NCBI GenBank assembly: GCA_023213395.1
Contig: CM041465.1
Coordinates: forward strand, 167,283,741-167,347,740
DNA length: 64,000 bases
Source of the DNA: Cycas panzhihuaensis
Lineage: Eukaryota; Cycadophyta
Reading direction: 5' to 3'
A program made the translations under genes and the position numbers. A model generated the notes under the pieces. That model was not told the origin of the DNA. It saw nothing but the letters and a program-made list of their open reading frames with translations, and did no database searches. Positions 23,095 to 34,929 of this stretch are shown here, one piece after another (position 1 is the stretch's first letter; each line of letters opens with the position of its first letter).

Positions 23095-26050
23095 TCTTAA
23101 TTTTACCTATTATATTAGTAAAATAGAGAGGCTCCTAGATCCTTGACTTAGGTATATAGAGGCATATCTCTTTTTATAAGAAATACTTTACTACATGGGA
23201 TTCTTTGTCCTATGATATAAAAATCATTCTTAGAGATGCAATATCTATTCTTGTGAAAGGCATTAAAGAGCTTCAATTGTAAGTGGTCACTTTGATAAGG
23301 TGTGACTAATGAATATATTAGATATAGTAGAAGGTCTACCAAAAGTTTCATATTCATTTGATATTTGTAACAAGTGTATGTATAAAAAGTATCAAAAATA
23401 TACTTTCACTTAGGATAGTTCTTGGAGATCTAAGAAGAAGTTGGAGCTAGTGCATTTAGATGTGATGGGACCATTATCCAACCCTTCATTCTCAAGAGCT
23501 TGATATATGGTATTATTTGTAGATGATTACACTAGGAAAGCTTAGGTGATTATACAAAGAAAGCTTAGGTGTACTTTCTAAAGAATAAGTTGAAGTATTT
23601 CATTGCTTTCATGAATGAAAATCTCAATTTAAAAATAAAAGTAGTAAAAAGATAAAAATTTTAAAGAGTGATAATGATAAAGAATATGACAATAATACCT
23701 TTAATCAGTTCTATCTGAAGCATAATATAAGATAAGAATTCAAAGTTCTATATACTCCATAGTAAAAAAATATTACTAAGAGAAAGAATCATACCATGAT
23801 AGAGATGGCAAGGTGTATGGTGCATATGAAAAACTTACTACTGATGTTCTAGGTAAAAGTTTTGGAACTACAGTGTATATTTTGAATCGGGTCCTAACTC
23901 TAGTAGTTTATGGTATAAACCTTAAATAAAATCAGACCAATTAAAAGCCTACCATTAAACATTTAAAAGTTTTTGGGCACATAGCATATATACATATCCT
24001 AGATAAAAAATAAATGAAGATGGATCCTAAGAGTAAGAAGTGTATCTTCATATGTACATTGATACAATCAAAGCTTATATATTATCAAATAGAGTACAAA
24101 AGAAACTTCTTATTAGTGAGGATACAAAGTTTATTAAGTCATTAGCATATCATGTTAAATTAGCATCATCTAAAGATGTATTCTATCTACCATTACTACC
24201 ATTTCTATTAGGTTCAATTATGTAGGAGTGTACTTCTAGGAATATGAACTTGATTCAACCAGTTGAGGAACCTACTACACAAAGAGAAGATGGACTTACT
24301 AATGGAGATAATGAAGAGCCATCATAAGAAGAGGTATGCGAGACACTGGGTGCCTTAATGCTAATATGGGCTAAGTAGACTATTAAAGAGTCAAGTATGA
24401 TATTACAATATTTAATAGAAAGATGAAAAATAAGGAGTTAATATGCTAGTTAAGATTTAATAGTTAACACCATAGACTCCCATGACCTTGATTCTTATAT
24501 TAAAGCAAAGGAGAATCTAAAGTGGAGAGTTATAATGGAGGATGAATATGGTTCTTTAATAAAAAATAAAACATGGTATTTGTTCTCATTATCTTATTGG
24601 ATCTAAATGGGTATATGAGGTTCCACCCTAATAGTAAGGTGGAAAAATCAAAAGTTTAACTCAATATATAAGGATTTAGATAAAAGGAAAGGATTGATAT
24701 TGATGAGACATTTACACTAGTCTTGAAGATAATGATGGTCTAGTTAATCTTTTCACTTATAGCTAGATATAACTAAGAGTTATATCAAATGACTATAAAG
24801 TTCTCATTTCTTAATAGAGACTTAAGGGAGGAGATTTATATGGTACAACCTCCTCAAGTCATTAAGGAACTATAAGAAGAGTTTATATACTAGTTAAAGA
24901 AATCATTCTATGGTCTAAAGAAAGCATTGAGGATATCATATATGAAGCTTGATACAAAGTTAAATGAATAAGGATTTATGACTATATATTTAGAGCCTAG
25001 GATTATAGATTTGATTATGGTAATTGTGTTATACATTGATGATCTCATCTTAACAAGCAATTTTCATAAGGCAATTATGGATGTTAAATCCAACTTACGA
25101 AAGATATTTGAAATGATGGATTAGGTATGTTGAAATACTTCTTTGACATCAAAGTGTGATAAATAGATAATCGTATTATGGTGTCATAAGTGAAGTACAT
25201 AAATAAATTACTTATAAAGTTTAGGATGGAAGACTCTAAGCCTATCTTTATACCATCTACTAAGGGCATAAATCTCGCTAAAAACATGAAGAAGACTATT
25301 GTAGATGAGACATTGTATAGATACTTGGTAGGGAATCTCATCTATTTGTCACATACTAGGCCAGATATTATTTATGTTATTAGATTAATATCTTATTATA
25401 TATATAATATATAAGAGTTACATTAGGTCACAATCAAGCAAATTCTAAGATATTTAAAGGGAACTCTTAATCTTAGTTTCGAGTATCTTTGTGATAGAGA
25501 AGTAACGTTATATGGCTATATTGATGTAGATTGAGGAGGAGACTTTGATGATCAAAAATCTATTATTGGATATATGTTTGGTATTAACAATATATTTGTA
25601 TCATAGTAGTTAAAGAAATAATAAATAGTGGCACTATCTTTTATAGAGATAGAGTACTAGGGGCTTATTATTAGTGCAAGAGAAGTTGTATGGTTATAAA
25701 GGCTTTTAGATATCTTTAGTATACCTTATAACACCCTAATTATTTTAGTTGATAACCAAATCACTATTTATTTATCAAAGAATCCAAAGTTTCATGTACG
25801 TATGAAGCACATTAAAATCTAACACCATTACATTCATAAATAAATCAAAGTAAGAAAATTATAGGTTGACTTTTATTTGAGTGAGAAGTAGCTTATGGAC
25901 ATGTTTACCAAAGAATTTACTAAGGATCAATTCAATAAGATTTATAGTAGATTATGACTAGAAAAGTTATCTTTAAGGAAGGATGTATCAACAAGGATAA
26001 TTTCAATCTTTATTGATGATAATTTAAACTATAAAATCCCCACATTTATA
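23095..26050 (+). pseudogene. Copia pol remnant: integrase, reverse transcriptase, RNase H
   Basis: Starts after the nested element. Pre-integrase decay lies near 23200-23390 (CNKCMYKKYQ). The integrase core has LELVHLDVMGPLSNPS at about 23445, LFVDDYTRKA at about 23510, KSDNDKEYDNNTF at about 23680 and TKRKNHTMIEMARCM at about 23775. Reverse transcriptase remnants include KNKTWYLF (24575) and VLYIDDLILTSN (about 25030). RNase H has LYGYIDVD (25510), KSIIGYM, REVVWL and VDNQITIYLSKNPKFHVR-type blocks up to about 25820. LMDMFTKEFTKDQF at about 25900 is near the polyprotein end. Stops and frame changes are dense. A small internal duplication (GAAAGCTTAGGTG, about 23536 and 23560) shifts the integrase frame. 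Confidence 0.82.
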
Positions 26051-26061
26051 TTAAATGGAGA

Positions 26062-26391
26062 TGTTAGTAAGGTAATTAATACTAAGCTACATAATTAATA
26101 TTCAATGTGATTAGTTAATATTAATCCAAAAGGTGCAAATATTTTAGAGAGTCATAACTAATAGGTTGGACATACCATTTCTGGGATTATAAATAAATTT
26201 AGAGTCCATTGTAAAATCATCCAAGTATCATCAATATGATCTATTGATCTTTTGTTGTGGGGTTTTTACCAAAATATTTTTCCATATAAAATCGTATGTA
26301 GTATGTATTTTTCCTCTTTAATGATGTTCTTGTTATTTATATATGATAAAGATCCTATAAATAATAAAATATATATAAATATTTCTTTATA
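26062..26391 (+). repeat. 3' LTR of the 18.6-26.4 kb Copia element
   Basis: Starts TGTTAGTAAGGTAATTAATA after a purine tract and ends TTTCTTTATA. It is paired with 18601-18920. Confidence 0.86.
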
Positions 26392-26396
26392 AGATT

Positions 26397-27797
26397 CATC
26401 TCCACCTGTAACATTTAGGTTAGATTCAGTTGTGTACATTAGTTAGGATCTTTAAGCCTAGTTATATGGGTCCACTATAGCCTCAATTAAGATTAAAATC
26501 TATTCAACACTAAGATGCTAAATAAATAAGCTTTAAAAGTGTAACTAAAATAATAAAAGTCATTTGTTGATCTAATATCTTAAAAGAAGTTATAGCCAAA
26601 GTAAATTCCATAACTCTAGACACCATTTCCAATGAGTTAATTCCCACACTATCTCCTTATTCATTAGGTTATCTCTAAGTAACCATTGCACACCCCTATG
26701 ACATTGCTCATCTACACTAATGAGAGAATCTATAATATTAGAAATTATATACATACAATACACAATCTATTACTCCTTGGATTATTCAAGATTATACTAG
26801 CTATATTTTAAAAAGAGCTAGAATGTCCATCTCAATAGTGACTAATAACTTAATTAAATATACTAAAGTTATAAAAGCCCTAAATGACGTACTAAAAGTT
26901 CATGACAACCTTGTTATGCTATTTCTTAGCTCATAAATAATTCTTTATAAGCTCACATAAGTCTTTTAACTTTATTATCCTCAATTATATGCCCTTACAA
27001 GTATAACTAGTTACCTATTGGCCTAGTTTCCCTTAACTTCTATACAACACAACCCTTAAGAATAAAACACTAAAGACAACTAATGAGTTGCACACATATT
27101 TGAGAGGTCCCTTTGATATATCACTCTTCTTCCCATAGGCCTCTAAGCCCATTACATGGTTTAGGCTTATAAGCCAATCCTTAGTGTCTAAACCTCTAAA
27201 AATAAATCATTAACAAGGATAAACTATACTGGTTAATTCTATAAAATTTAATCATTAATGAGAATAAACTATTATAACTACCCTATTATCAATATTTTAT
27301 CTTAGGGATTTTTTTAGCCCATTATGGAGTTTAGGCTTATAACCCATTCTCTAACATCTATCCTTTAAGGCATAAAACACTAATAAGGATAAAATTATAA
27401 TGATCATATCTTTAAAATCCTTGCCAATAAGGTTAAACTAAAGGAAATATTTTCTAACTATTCACTAATTGGGATAAATTATATTGATATCAATTTTTAT
27501 TTTAAGGCTTCCAAGCCTACCTCAAAGTCTAGACTTCCAAGCCATTCTTTAATCATTCCTTCCCCTTAATCATACTTTTGAGTACATTCTACAAGGCTAC
27601 ATTGTCATCCTTCACCATCTAAAAGAATAAGTTTATAGAGGTTTTTCTAGCAAGAGGTAATTGTTTCCTATAACTTGGGACTCTGCCTTAGTCATCTCAG
27701 TGTAAACAACTCAAATACGAGTTTATTATTATCATTTCATTTTGCTATACTTTGATATATACATATAGATTGATATTTTTTTATTATATGATAATGC
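26397..27797. repeat. Intergenic with a degenerate repeat of about 170-195 bp
   Basis: No coding blocks. A repeated phrase is visible. GCCCATTACATGGTTTAGG (27148) and GCCCATTATGGAGTTTAGG (27317) are each followed by a 'TATAA-CCCAT/CCAAT' line. GCCTACCTCAAAGTCTAGA (27511) is a weaker third copy. Between them, AAAACACTAA or AATCATTAA with 'AAGGATAAACTAT' recurs (27065, 27205, 27240, 27370). The copies are too decayed to set unit boundaries, and the family is unrecognised. Confidence 0.5.
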
Positions 27798-27802
27798 ATG
27801 TA

Positions 27803-28160
27803 TATTACAGGACTACACCTTATTAAATATTCATGTCAATTATTAAATTTTATACATAGGTCATTAATCTCTCTAGTGAAATGTAGGGTCGTTTGGCCTA
27901 CTAATAGAATTATTTAGAGAAAGGCCCTCTTTTATCTATTTAAGGGTCATAGATTATAATAAAAATGTTATTGTATATTTTCTCTTTTAATATATTATAT
28001 ATTAGTACATCTTTTACTGTTACCTTTGGTATCCATTGAGTCCATTGTGAGATCATATTCTATAATCTACTTCTTAATTTAATAAAAGTACTACCAGATC
28101 TCTCTTATTTTTCCATTGTTATTTTAGTCTGAGAAGAGAATTATTTAGAGATACACTCTA
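27803..28160 (+). repeat. 5' LTR of the chromovirus
   Basis: From TATTACAGGACTACACC to ACACTCTA, paired with 38989-39379. Shared blocks include TAATAGAATTATTTAGAGAAA and GAGATCATATT. Both copies begin TA where TG is expected. Confidence 0.86.
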
Positions 28161-28162
28161 AG

Positions 28163-28174
28163 TGGTATTAAAGT
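28163..28174 (+). other. Primer-binding site of the chromovirus
   Basis: TGGTATTAAAGT matches TGGTATCAGAGC at 9 of 12 positions; the changes are C-to-T and G-to-A type. It lies two bases after the LTR. Confidence 0.75.
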
Positions 28175-28733
28175 AAAGTGTTAAATCTAGCCAATAGATC
28201 AAAGGAAGTAAAAGAAAAAGGAAAAACTTTACTTTCCCTTAGTAAATCTCTAAAAAACCTTCCTTGTAATAAATTTTATTTTTTCTATTATGTTATATTA
28301 TTAAGGGTCAATTATAAGTAGGTAACAAAGGTTGAAGTCCTACCCATCCCTTCCCTTAGTGGTTAGGTAGAGACCCTATGTTGACAGTCTTTATGCATCA
28401 TATAGATTTGTCACTCTAGACTAAGCATATATGGGTATATACATGTACATGAATTTAAGTAGATCACACCACTTACGTAAGCCTCAAATAGAATATAACT
28501 ATGGAATTGAGCATCCATATACCTTCGAGTATATTAGAGGACCTTTGTGTATTCCCTTGCTATCCTAGAGTAAGAAAATCGTTAGCCTCTTAAACTATAT
28601 GATGCACTAATTAGTAGTTAGTGCTAGAAAGATACCCTTCATAAACACCCTTAGATGGTCATTGACCTTATGGATTGCATATTCCTTGTTAGGTAGTGCT
28701 CTAATATATTGGGCCAAGTAATAAGCTTATAGA
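28175..28733 (+). other. Chromovirus leader, left part
   Basis: Non-coding stretch between the Gypsy primer-binding site and the inserted Copia element. Nothing recognisable was seen; it should continue at 33988. Confidence 0.5.
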
Positions 28734-29366
28734 TGTTGTGTATTATGACAACAATCATTTAACGCTAAAATTTTGGCATGTTTTCAGCACGGTTTCCCCC
28801 CCTAATCTTTCTTAGGGGTTTTCAAGGCGGAGCCCCCTTGGGCTGAGAGTCTTGAGGATGGTGGGCAACCCCACTAAAAGGGGTTCGAGGCGATAGCCCC
28901 ACTCAAAAATTAATACAGTAAATCTTATTAAAATGTAAAGAGAATCAGGGTTGTTCGATATAAATACCCTAGATTTTATGGTTGAGATTCATGCCTTGGA
29001 TGTCCCTCTCATGTAACCTGTTTTAGGGATTTTCTTATTATGTTGTATGTAATGTAATGTACTATGATGAGGGCAGTGGATGATTGTTATTCCTGAGAGC
29101 ACTCTACTACTGAGATATACTATTTCTCCATTCTACGACAATAAAGATCGATACCTTTCTTGTGTGGATGTTTTCCTACCACACTACTAGGGTTTTACCA
29201 TGTTATATCAGGTGCATATGTGATGTTTAGCTTGTATATTGATGTTATTGTATTATTTATGATTTTAGAACTTGCATGTTAAATCTTAGTTTCGATTCCT
29301 GTAACTAGTTGCAAAATAGTTTAGATCTTGTGGCAGTTTAAAGTTTGGGACCTTATATTCTCAACA
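28734..29366 (+). repeat. 5' LTR of the Tork-like Copia element
   Basis: TGTTGTGTATTATGACAACA to ATATTCTCAACA. It contains a TATA box (TATAAATA, 28959-28966) and an AATAAA polyadenylation-type signal at 29140-29145, placed as expected for U3 and R. In the 3' LTR the TATA box is mutated to TACAAATA. Confidence 0.93.
28959..28966 (+). promoter_or_regulatory. TATA box of the Tork-like LTR
   Basis: TATAAATA within GATATAAATACC, about 225 bp into the 5' LTR. It is consistent with the element's own promoter. The matching place in the 3' LTR (about 33575) has a T-to-C change. Confidence 0.6.
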
Positions 29367-29368
29367 AG

Positions 29369-29381
29369 TGGTATCAGAGCC
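29369..29381 (+). other. Primer-binding site, initiator-Met tRNA
   Basis: TGGTATCAGAGCC, a perfect match to the standard Copia primer-binding site, two bases after the LTR. Confidence 0.95.
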
Positions 29382-29437
29382 ACTTTTATTTTGTAGTGAG
29401 TCTATGAAGGTTTTGGTGTCCTCTTTTCTACACCAAA

Positions 29438-30209
29438 ATGGCAAAACTAGCAGGTGCAAAGTTCGAGGTGGAGAAATTCAATGGCAAGAACAACTTTGAG
29501 TTGTGAAAGCTAAAAGCGCATTGTATTCTTGTACAGCAGGGTTTGTACAGCAGGTAAATCGAAGAAACCTACAGGGATGGACGATGATGATTGGGATGAC
29601 TTAGATAAAAAGGTACTTAGCACAATATGATTGTGCTTAGAAAATGAAGTCTTGTTTAACATCGCAGGGGAAGAGACAACAGAAGGATTATGGACCCGGT
29701 TGGAAGGCTTATATATGACCAAATCAGTAACGAATCGAATCTACCTGAAGAGGCAACTATACTCGTTACAGATGAAGGAAGATACAAAAATTACTGACTA
29801 TTTAAATATTTGTAATACTCTTATTTGTCAGTTAACTAGTATTGATGTTAAAATTGAGGATGAGGACAAGGTTGTTACCTTGTTATGCTCATTACCCAAA
29901 TCCTGGGATAATATTATAACCTCAATTAGTTTTAACACTACAGATGTATTGGATTATGATTCTGTTGTGAGTGCTTTACTAATGGAAGAACTGTAGAGGA
30001 AATCTAGTTTTGAAACCTCCACACCAGAAGCCATGACAATAAGGGGTAGAACATTTGAGAGAGGACAAAACTCCAGGGATACATCGAGGTCCAAGTCAAA
30101 GAGAAAAATGAGTAAGCTCCGGTGTTGGCATTGTAATAAGACTAGTCACCTCAAGAAGGATTATTACAAAAGGAAGGAGTTCTAGAAAAAGGAAGATCCT
30201 GCCAAGGAG
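29438..30209 (+). pseudogene. Tork-like gag
   Basis: Capsid gene from the ATG at 29438, with FEVEKFNGKNNFEL at its start. TGG has become TGA right after this (29504-29506). The core continues at 29631-29996 with EGLWTRLEGLYMTKSV, LYSLQM and LNICNTLICQLTSIDVKIED, the classic UBN2 gag pattern. The RNA-binding knuckle at 30119-30165 reads C-x2-C-x4-H-x4-Y, so its last Cys is lost. Stops at 29628 (CGA to TGA), 29995 and 30183 (CAG to TAG type) break it. In life this would form the virus-like particle and package the element's RNA. Confidence 0.88.
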
Positions 30210-33200
30210 ATGAATCAAGTGGACTCAAATCAAGGTATGGATGATGATGTCTTGGTCGCTTGTAATGTTTCTCATTATCACCATGACTGGTTATTAGATT
30301 CAGGTGCTTCGCACCACATGTGTCCATACAAGAGTTGGTTCTCATCATACCAACCTCTTGATGGTGGTGATGTGCTTATAGGAAATGAAGTTTCTTGTAA
30401 GATAGTGGGCATTGGTAGCATCAGAATTAAGATGTTCGATGGAGTAGTCAAAACATTGACTAAGGTTAGACATGTACCTGATTTGAAAAGGAATCTAATT
30501 TCCTTGGGTGAATTAGATTCGGGTGGTTTTAAGCATATAGGTCATGAAGGAGTCCTAAAGGTATCAAATGGTGCCTTAGTTGTTATGAAAGCCTTAAAGA
30601 AAGGAAATCTTTATATTTTAGTGGGAAATGCGGATGTCGAAGCGGTATAGCATCAAAGATTGCAGAAGATCCAGCTCAGTTATGGCATCAGAGACTTGGC
30701 CACATGAGTGAGAAAGGACTTAAGGTGCTGATAAACCGTAAGTTGGACTTAAGGTGCTGGTAAACCATAAGTTGCTTCATGACTTACAACTTTTAAATTT
30801 GGCTTTATGTAAATATAATGTTTTTGGAAAACAGTGTAGACTCAGGTTTAAAGTAGAGAGTCACACTAGTAAAGACGTTCTAGATTACATACATTCAGAT
30901 GTATGGGTCTATTTTTTGAAAAGGAAATCTGAAGTTTTCAGTGTGTTTAAGCAGTTCAAGGCTCTAGTTGAGAATAATACTGATAAGACAGTCAAATATT
31001 TAAGAACTGACAATGGAGGTGAGTTCAACTCCTTGAAGTTTGAGAACTATTGCAGAGAAGCTGGGATCGAAAGACACAAAACCACTAACTATACTCCACA
31101 AAAAAATGGCATTGTAGAGTGCATGAATAGGACACTCTTGGAAAGAGCAAGAAGCATGCTAAGTAATGAAGGAATGGAGCAGGGCTTATGGGTAGAAGTT
31201 ATTCAAACAGCTTGCTATTTGGTAAACAAGTCACTATCATTTGCAATAGATTGCAAGATTCCTGAAGAGGTATGGACTGGACATCCATATGATTATTCAA
31301 ATTTAAAAGTTTTTAGTTGTGATGATTATGCCTGGACTGACAAAAGTAAACATTCAAAGTTAGACCCAAAATCTAAGAGGTATATCTTTGTTGGTTATGG
31401 TGATAAGGATGGTGTGAAGGGATACAGGTTGTGGGATCCTACTACCCACAAAATCACCATTAACAGAGATGTTGTATTTGATGAATCTCCCCTTCTAAAA
31501 TCAGACAGTGGAGAAGTTAAAATGAAACAGAAGCAGGAAGATGAACATTAACAGGTTAAGTTTGAAACCTAGCCATCTTTAGAATTAGAAGAGCAAGAAG
31601 GTTTTTCTAAAGATGAATCTACATCAGATTTACAAGAGTATGTGGACACTCCTCTGCCAGCAATTAGAAGATCTACACGAGTCAGTCATCCACCTGATAG
31701 GTATAGCCCATCTACTTCTATTACTTTGGTTTCTAATGATGGTGAGCCTACATGTTTTCAAGAAGAAATAGATGATATCCATAGTGAGAAGTGGAAGAGG
31801 GCTATGCAGGAAGAGATAGATGCATTGAATTAAAATAATTCATGGGAATTGGTAGAACTTCCACATGGCAGGAAGACTGTTGGTTGCAGGTGGATTTTTA
31901 AGATTAAAATAGATGTTGATGGAAAGGTTGACAAATACAGGGCAAGATTGGTGGCTAAAGGCTATGTACAGAAAGCAAGTAATGATTTTCATGAGATCTT
32001 TTCCCCAGTTGTCAAACTTGTTTCAATTCGAGTGTTGTTAGCATTAGTAGCTTCTCTTGATTTGGAGCTAGAGTAATTAGATGTAAAAACAACTTTTCTA
32101 CATGGAGATTTAGATGAGGAGATCTATATGGATCAACTAGAAGGGTTTGTACAGGATGGTAGAAAAAGACTTGTTTGTAGATTCAGGAAATCATTGTATG
32201 GTCTAAAGCAATCACCTAGGCAGTGGTACAAGAAGTTTGATGCCTTTATGAAGAGCCAAAATTTTAAAAGAAGTGAGTATGATTATTGTGTTTACTTTAA
32301 ATTTATAGACAATGGCTTATTCATTATCTTGGTACTATATGTTGATGACATGCTAGTTACAAGCAAGAGCATGGAAGAAATCAATAAGCTATAGGCTCAA
32401 CTGGCTAAGACTTTTGATATGAAGGATCTAGGAGCTACAAAATAAATCTTAGGCATGAAGATATGCAGAGACAGGAAAAATGGTAAGCTATGGTTATTAC
32501 AGCAGAAATATGTGGAGAAGGTACTAACCAGGTTTGGTATGGCAAATGTGAAACCAGTGAGTATCCCATTGGCTTCCCATTTCAAGCTTTCTTCGAATAT
32601 GAGTCCTAGTAGTAAAGAAGAAAAGGTTTATATATCTCGTGTGCCTTATGCTAGTGTAGTAGGAAGTTTGATATATGCCATGGTATGTACAAGACTTGAT
32701 ATTCCACATGTAGTCAGTGTAGTTAGTAGGTTTATGGCAAATCCATTGAAAGAACATTGGGCTGCAATAAAATGGGTGCTTCAGTATTTGAGAGGCACAA
32801 GTGACTACTGCATCACCTTTGGAGGTACATGTAATCAGGTTTGTGGATATGTTGATTCAGACTTTGTAAGATATTTAGGCAAAAGAAGGTCTACTTCATG
32901 TTATGTTTTCACTCTTACAAATGGTCCAGTTAGTCAAATGTCCAAATTACAAAGCACAATTACACTATCAACCACTAAAGTTGAATATGTTGCTACAGCA
33001 CATGCTTGTAAAGAAGCAATCTAGTTACAAGGTCTATTGGTTGAGCTTGGAAGGAGACAGGAAAATATAAAGGTATTTTGTGACAGTCAAGGTGCCATTT
33101 ACTTAGCCAAGAATCTGGCTTATCATAGTATAACAAAGCATATTGCTCTTAAGTACCATTTTATCAGATAGGTTGTGGAAGCAGGTGGAGTGGCACTTGA

Positions 33201-33303
33201 GAAGATTCACATCAATTAGAATTATGCTAATATATTCATAAAACTAGTACCAGTAGAGAAGTTCAAATGGTGTTTGACTTTTCTTGGCTTGCAGAAAAGA
33301 TGA
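30210..33303 (+). pseudogene. Tork-like pol: protease, integrase, reverse transcriptase, RNase H
   Basis: Protease has its active site WLLDSGASHHMCP at 30289-30327. The pre-integrase block LWHQRLGHMSEKGLK is at about 30683-30727, followed by a 29-bp tandem duplication that shifts the frame. Integrase (30754-31551) keeps HSDVW, RTDNGGEF (about 31002) and NGIVECMNRTLLERAR with the catalytic Glu. About 32-34 residues are missing between HSDVW and VYFLK. Reverse transcriptase spans about 31850-32600, with WIFKIKIDVDGKVDKYRARLV and YVDDM at about 32338. RNase H spans about 32800-33250, with GYVDSDF and VEYVATAHACKEAI. The polyprotein ends at a TGA at 33301-33303. Internal stops include 31552, 32073, 32392, 32443 and 33022; most are explained by one C-to-T or G-to-A change. 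Confidence 0.9.
30716..30773 (+). repeat. 29-bp tandem duplication in pol
   Basis: GGACTTAAGGTGCTG...AAGTT occurs at 30716-30744 and again at 30745-30773 with two differences. Twenty-nine is not a multiple of three, so it shifts the reading frame between the pre-integrase block and integrase. Confidence 0.92.
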
Positions 33304-33340
33304 TGAAGGGTCCAGGAAAGGTACCGAGTAAATTGTTGTC

Positions 33341-33351
33341 AAGGTGGAGAT
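33341..33351 (+). other. Polypurine tract of the Tork-like element
   Basis: AAGGTGGAGAT immediately before the 3' LTR, the usual plus-strand primer position in Copia elements. Confidence 0.85.
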
Positions 33352-33982
33352 TGTTGGGTATTATGACAACAATTGTTTAAGGCTAAAATTTTGGCATGTT
33401 TTCAGTGCGGTCCCCCCCCCTAATCTTTCTCGGGGGGTTCCAAGGCGAGCCCCCTTGGCCGAAATCTTGAGGGTGGTGGGCGTCCCCTGCTGAAAGGGTT
33501 CAAGGGTGATAGCCCAGGCCAAAAGATAGCCACATAAACCTTATTAAAATGTAAAGAGAATCAGGGTCATTCGATACAAATACCCTAGATTCTATGGTTG
33601 AGATTCATGCCTTGGATGTCCCTCTCATGTAACCCGTTTTAAGGCTTTTCTTATTATGTTGTATGTAATGTAATGTATTGTGATGAGGGCGGTGGCTGGT
33701 TGTTGTTCTTAAGAGCACTCTACTACTGAATTGTACTATTTCTCCATTTTACAGTAATAAAGATCGATACCTTTCCTGTGTGAATGTTTCCCTAGCACAC
33801 TGCTAGGGTTTTACCATGTTATATCAGGTGCATATGTGATGTTTAGCTTGTATATCGATGTTATTGTATTATCTCTAATTTTAGAACTTGCATGTTAAAT
33901 CTTAGTTTTGATTCCTGTAACTAGTTGCAAAATAGTTCAAATCTTGTAGCGGTTTAAAGTTTGGGACCTTGTATTCTGAACA
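33352..33982 (+). repeat. 3' LTR of the Tork-like Copia element
   Basis: TGTTGGGTATTATGACAACA to GTATTCTGAACA, collinear with 28734-29366. Confidence 0.93.
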
Positions 33983-33987
33983 ATAAA

Positions 33988-34929
33988 AGGGCCTGTAGAG
34001 ATAAAAACCTTTATTAAATTGTAGTAGGTTTCATCATTACCATAAGCTTGGGAAAATAAAGAAATAAATAAAATAATATATCTAAAATTCTTGAGACTTT
34101 TATACTATAGTTAATACTATAAATCACTATATAATAATTTAAACAACTATTGTTTAAAGTTAGTTATTTACAAGACTATTAAATAAACCCATTATTACGA
34201 AGTTAGTAAATCACAAACGACTTAACTCTAGAATGAGATGGGCATTATTATAAATAACAATATATCGTAAGTAAGGTAGAAATATTGAAATTCCTATCTA
34301 AAACTTCAACATAAGTTAGATCTATATCCAATGAATCTCTCAATTTAATTTAGTTAGTCTTTTAGTTTAATCCCCTTAGAAAGGAAGGGAAAAAAAAAGG
34401 AAAAAAGAAAAAGAAAGAGTAAGACATAACTAATCTACAAGGTGATATCAATGAATACTTCTCTAATTTGGATGAAACCTACACTATTAGACTCATCATT
34501 AAAATAAAATTAAAAAAGAAAAACATAAAAATTTATACATATTATTTTGATTAGTGTGTCATGCTAATCATTTTTTACTAGGTCAATTATAATTATCAAT
34601 TTTGGGGAAAATTAATCTATAGGCACCTTGTCAGCCCTATAGGTTAAAATGTTTTATCTAAAGCTTACCTACTCTATTTCAATGAGATATTTACACTCAT
34701 TTTAGTGTACTAGGTGATTTCCTTGGTTAATTATTTTGGGTTTAATAGCATATAGACCCCCCCCCCCCACTCCTTCCCTTCTTTTCCCTTTTTTAATAAG
34801 AATCCCTAGTTTGTTTAAAATTCATTCTCTATACTTATCCCTATTTTGTTAAAAGCTATTCTATCTTGCTTCACCCATTCCTTGCATCATCTTCTTCTTA
34901 CTAATCCCTTTTCTTAAAAACCCCTTCTA
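33988..34929 (+). other. Chromovirus leader, right part
   Basis: Non-coding leader resuming after the Copia insertion, with a C-run at about 34758-34771. No gene recognised. Confidence 0.5.

Larger units (their letters stand above)
18601..26391 (+). mobile_element. Ty1/Copia LTR retrotransposon, plus strand, inactive
   Basis: LTRs at 18601-18920 and 26062-26391 are collinear. A primer-binding site follows the first, a purine tract precedes the second (TTAAATGGAGA, 26051-26061), and gag and pol blocks lie between in order. Flanking GGATT (18596-18600) and AGATT (26392-26396) agree at 4/5 bases. The LTRs are clearly more diverged than those of the other two Copia pairs in which I aligned LTRs, so this is an older insertion. 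It is interrupted by a 2.2 kb reverse-oriented element at 20902-23088. The leader between the primer-binding site and gag (18933-20150) is long and has no recognisable gene. Confidence 0.88.
28734..33982 (+). mobile_element. Complete-structure Copia element, Tork/Tnt1-like, inactivated
   Basis: The best preserved retroelement here at 5.25 kb. LTRs are 633 bp (28734-29366) and 631 bp (33352-33982), with a perfect primer-binding site, gag, protease, integrase, reverse transcriptase, RNase H and a polypurine tract in Copia order. Flanking ATAGA (28729-28733) and ATAAA (33983-33987) are a 4/5 target-site duplication. The LTRs differ by roughly 10 percent by eye, mostly transitions. The gag opening and pol blocks resemble elements usually annotated as Tnt1-94/Tork. 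It is inactive because of stop codons, a 29-bp duplication and an integrase deletion. It sits in the leader of a Gypsy element. Confidence 0.93.

Noticed and set aside
26400-27800. CRISPR-like spaced repeats
   Set aside because: Spacing and copies are irregular and decayed and the DNA is clearly eukaryotic; it is better described as an old tandem repeat.
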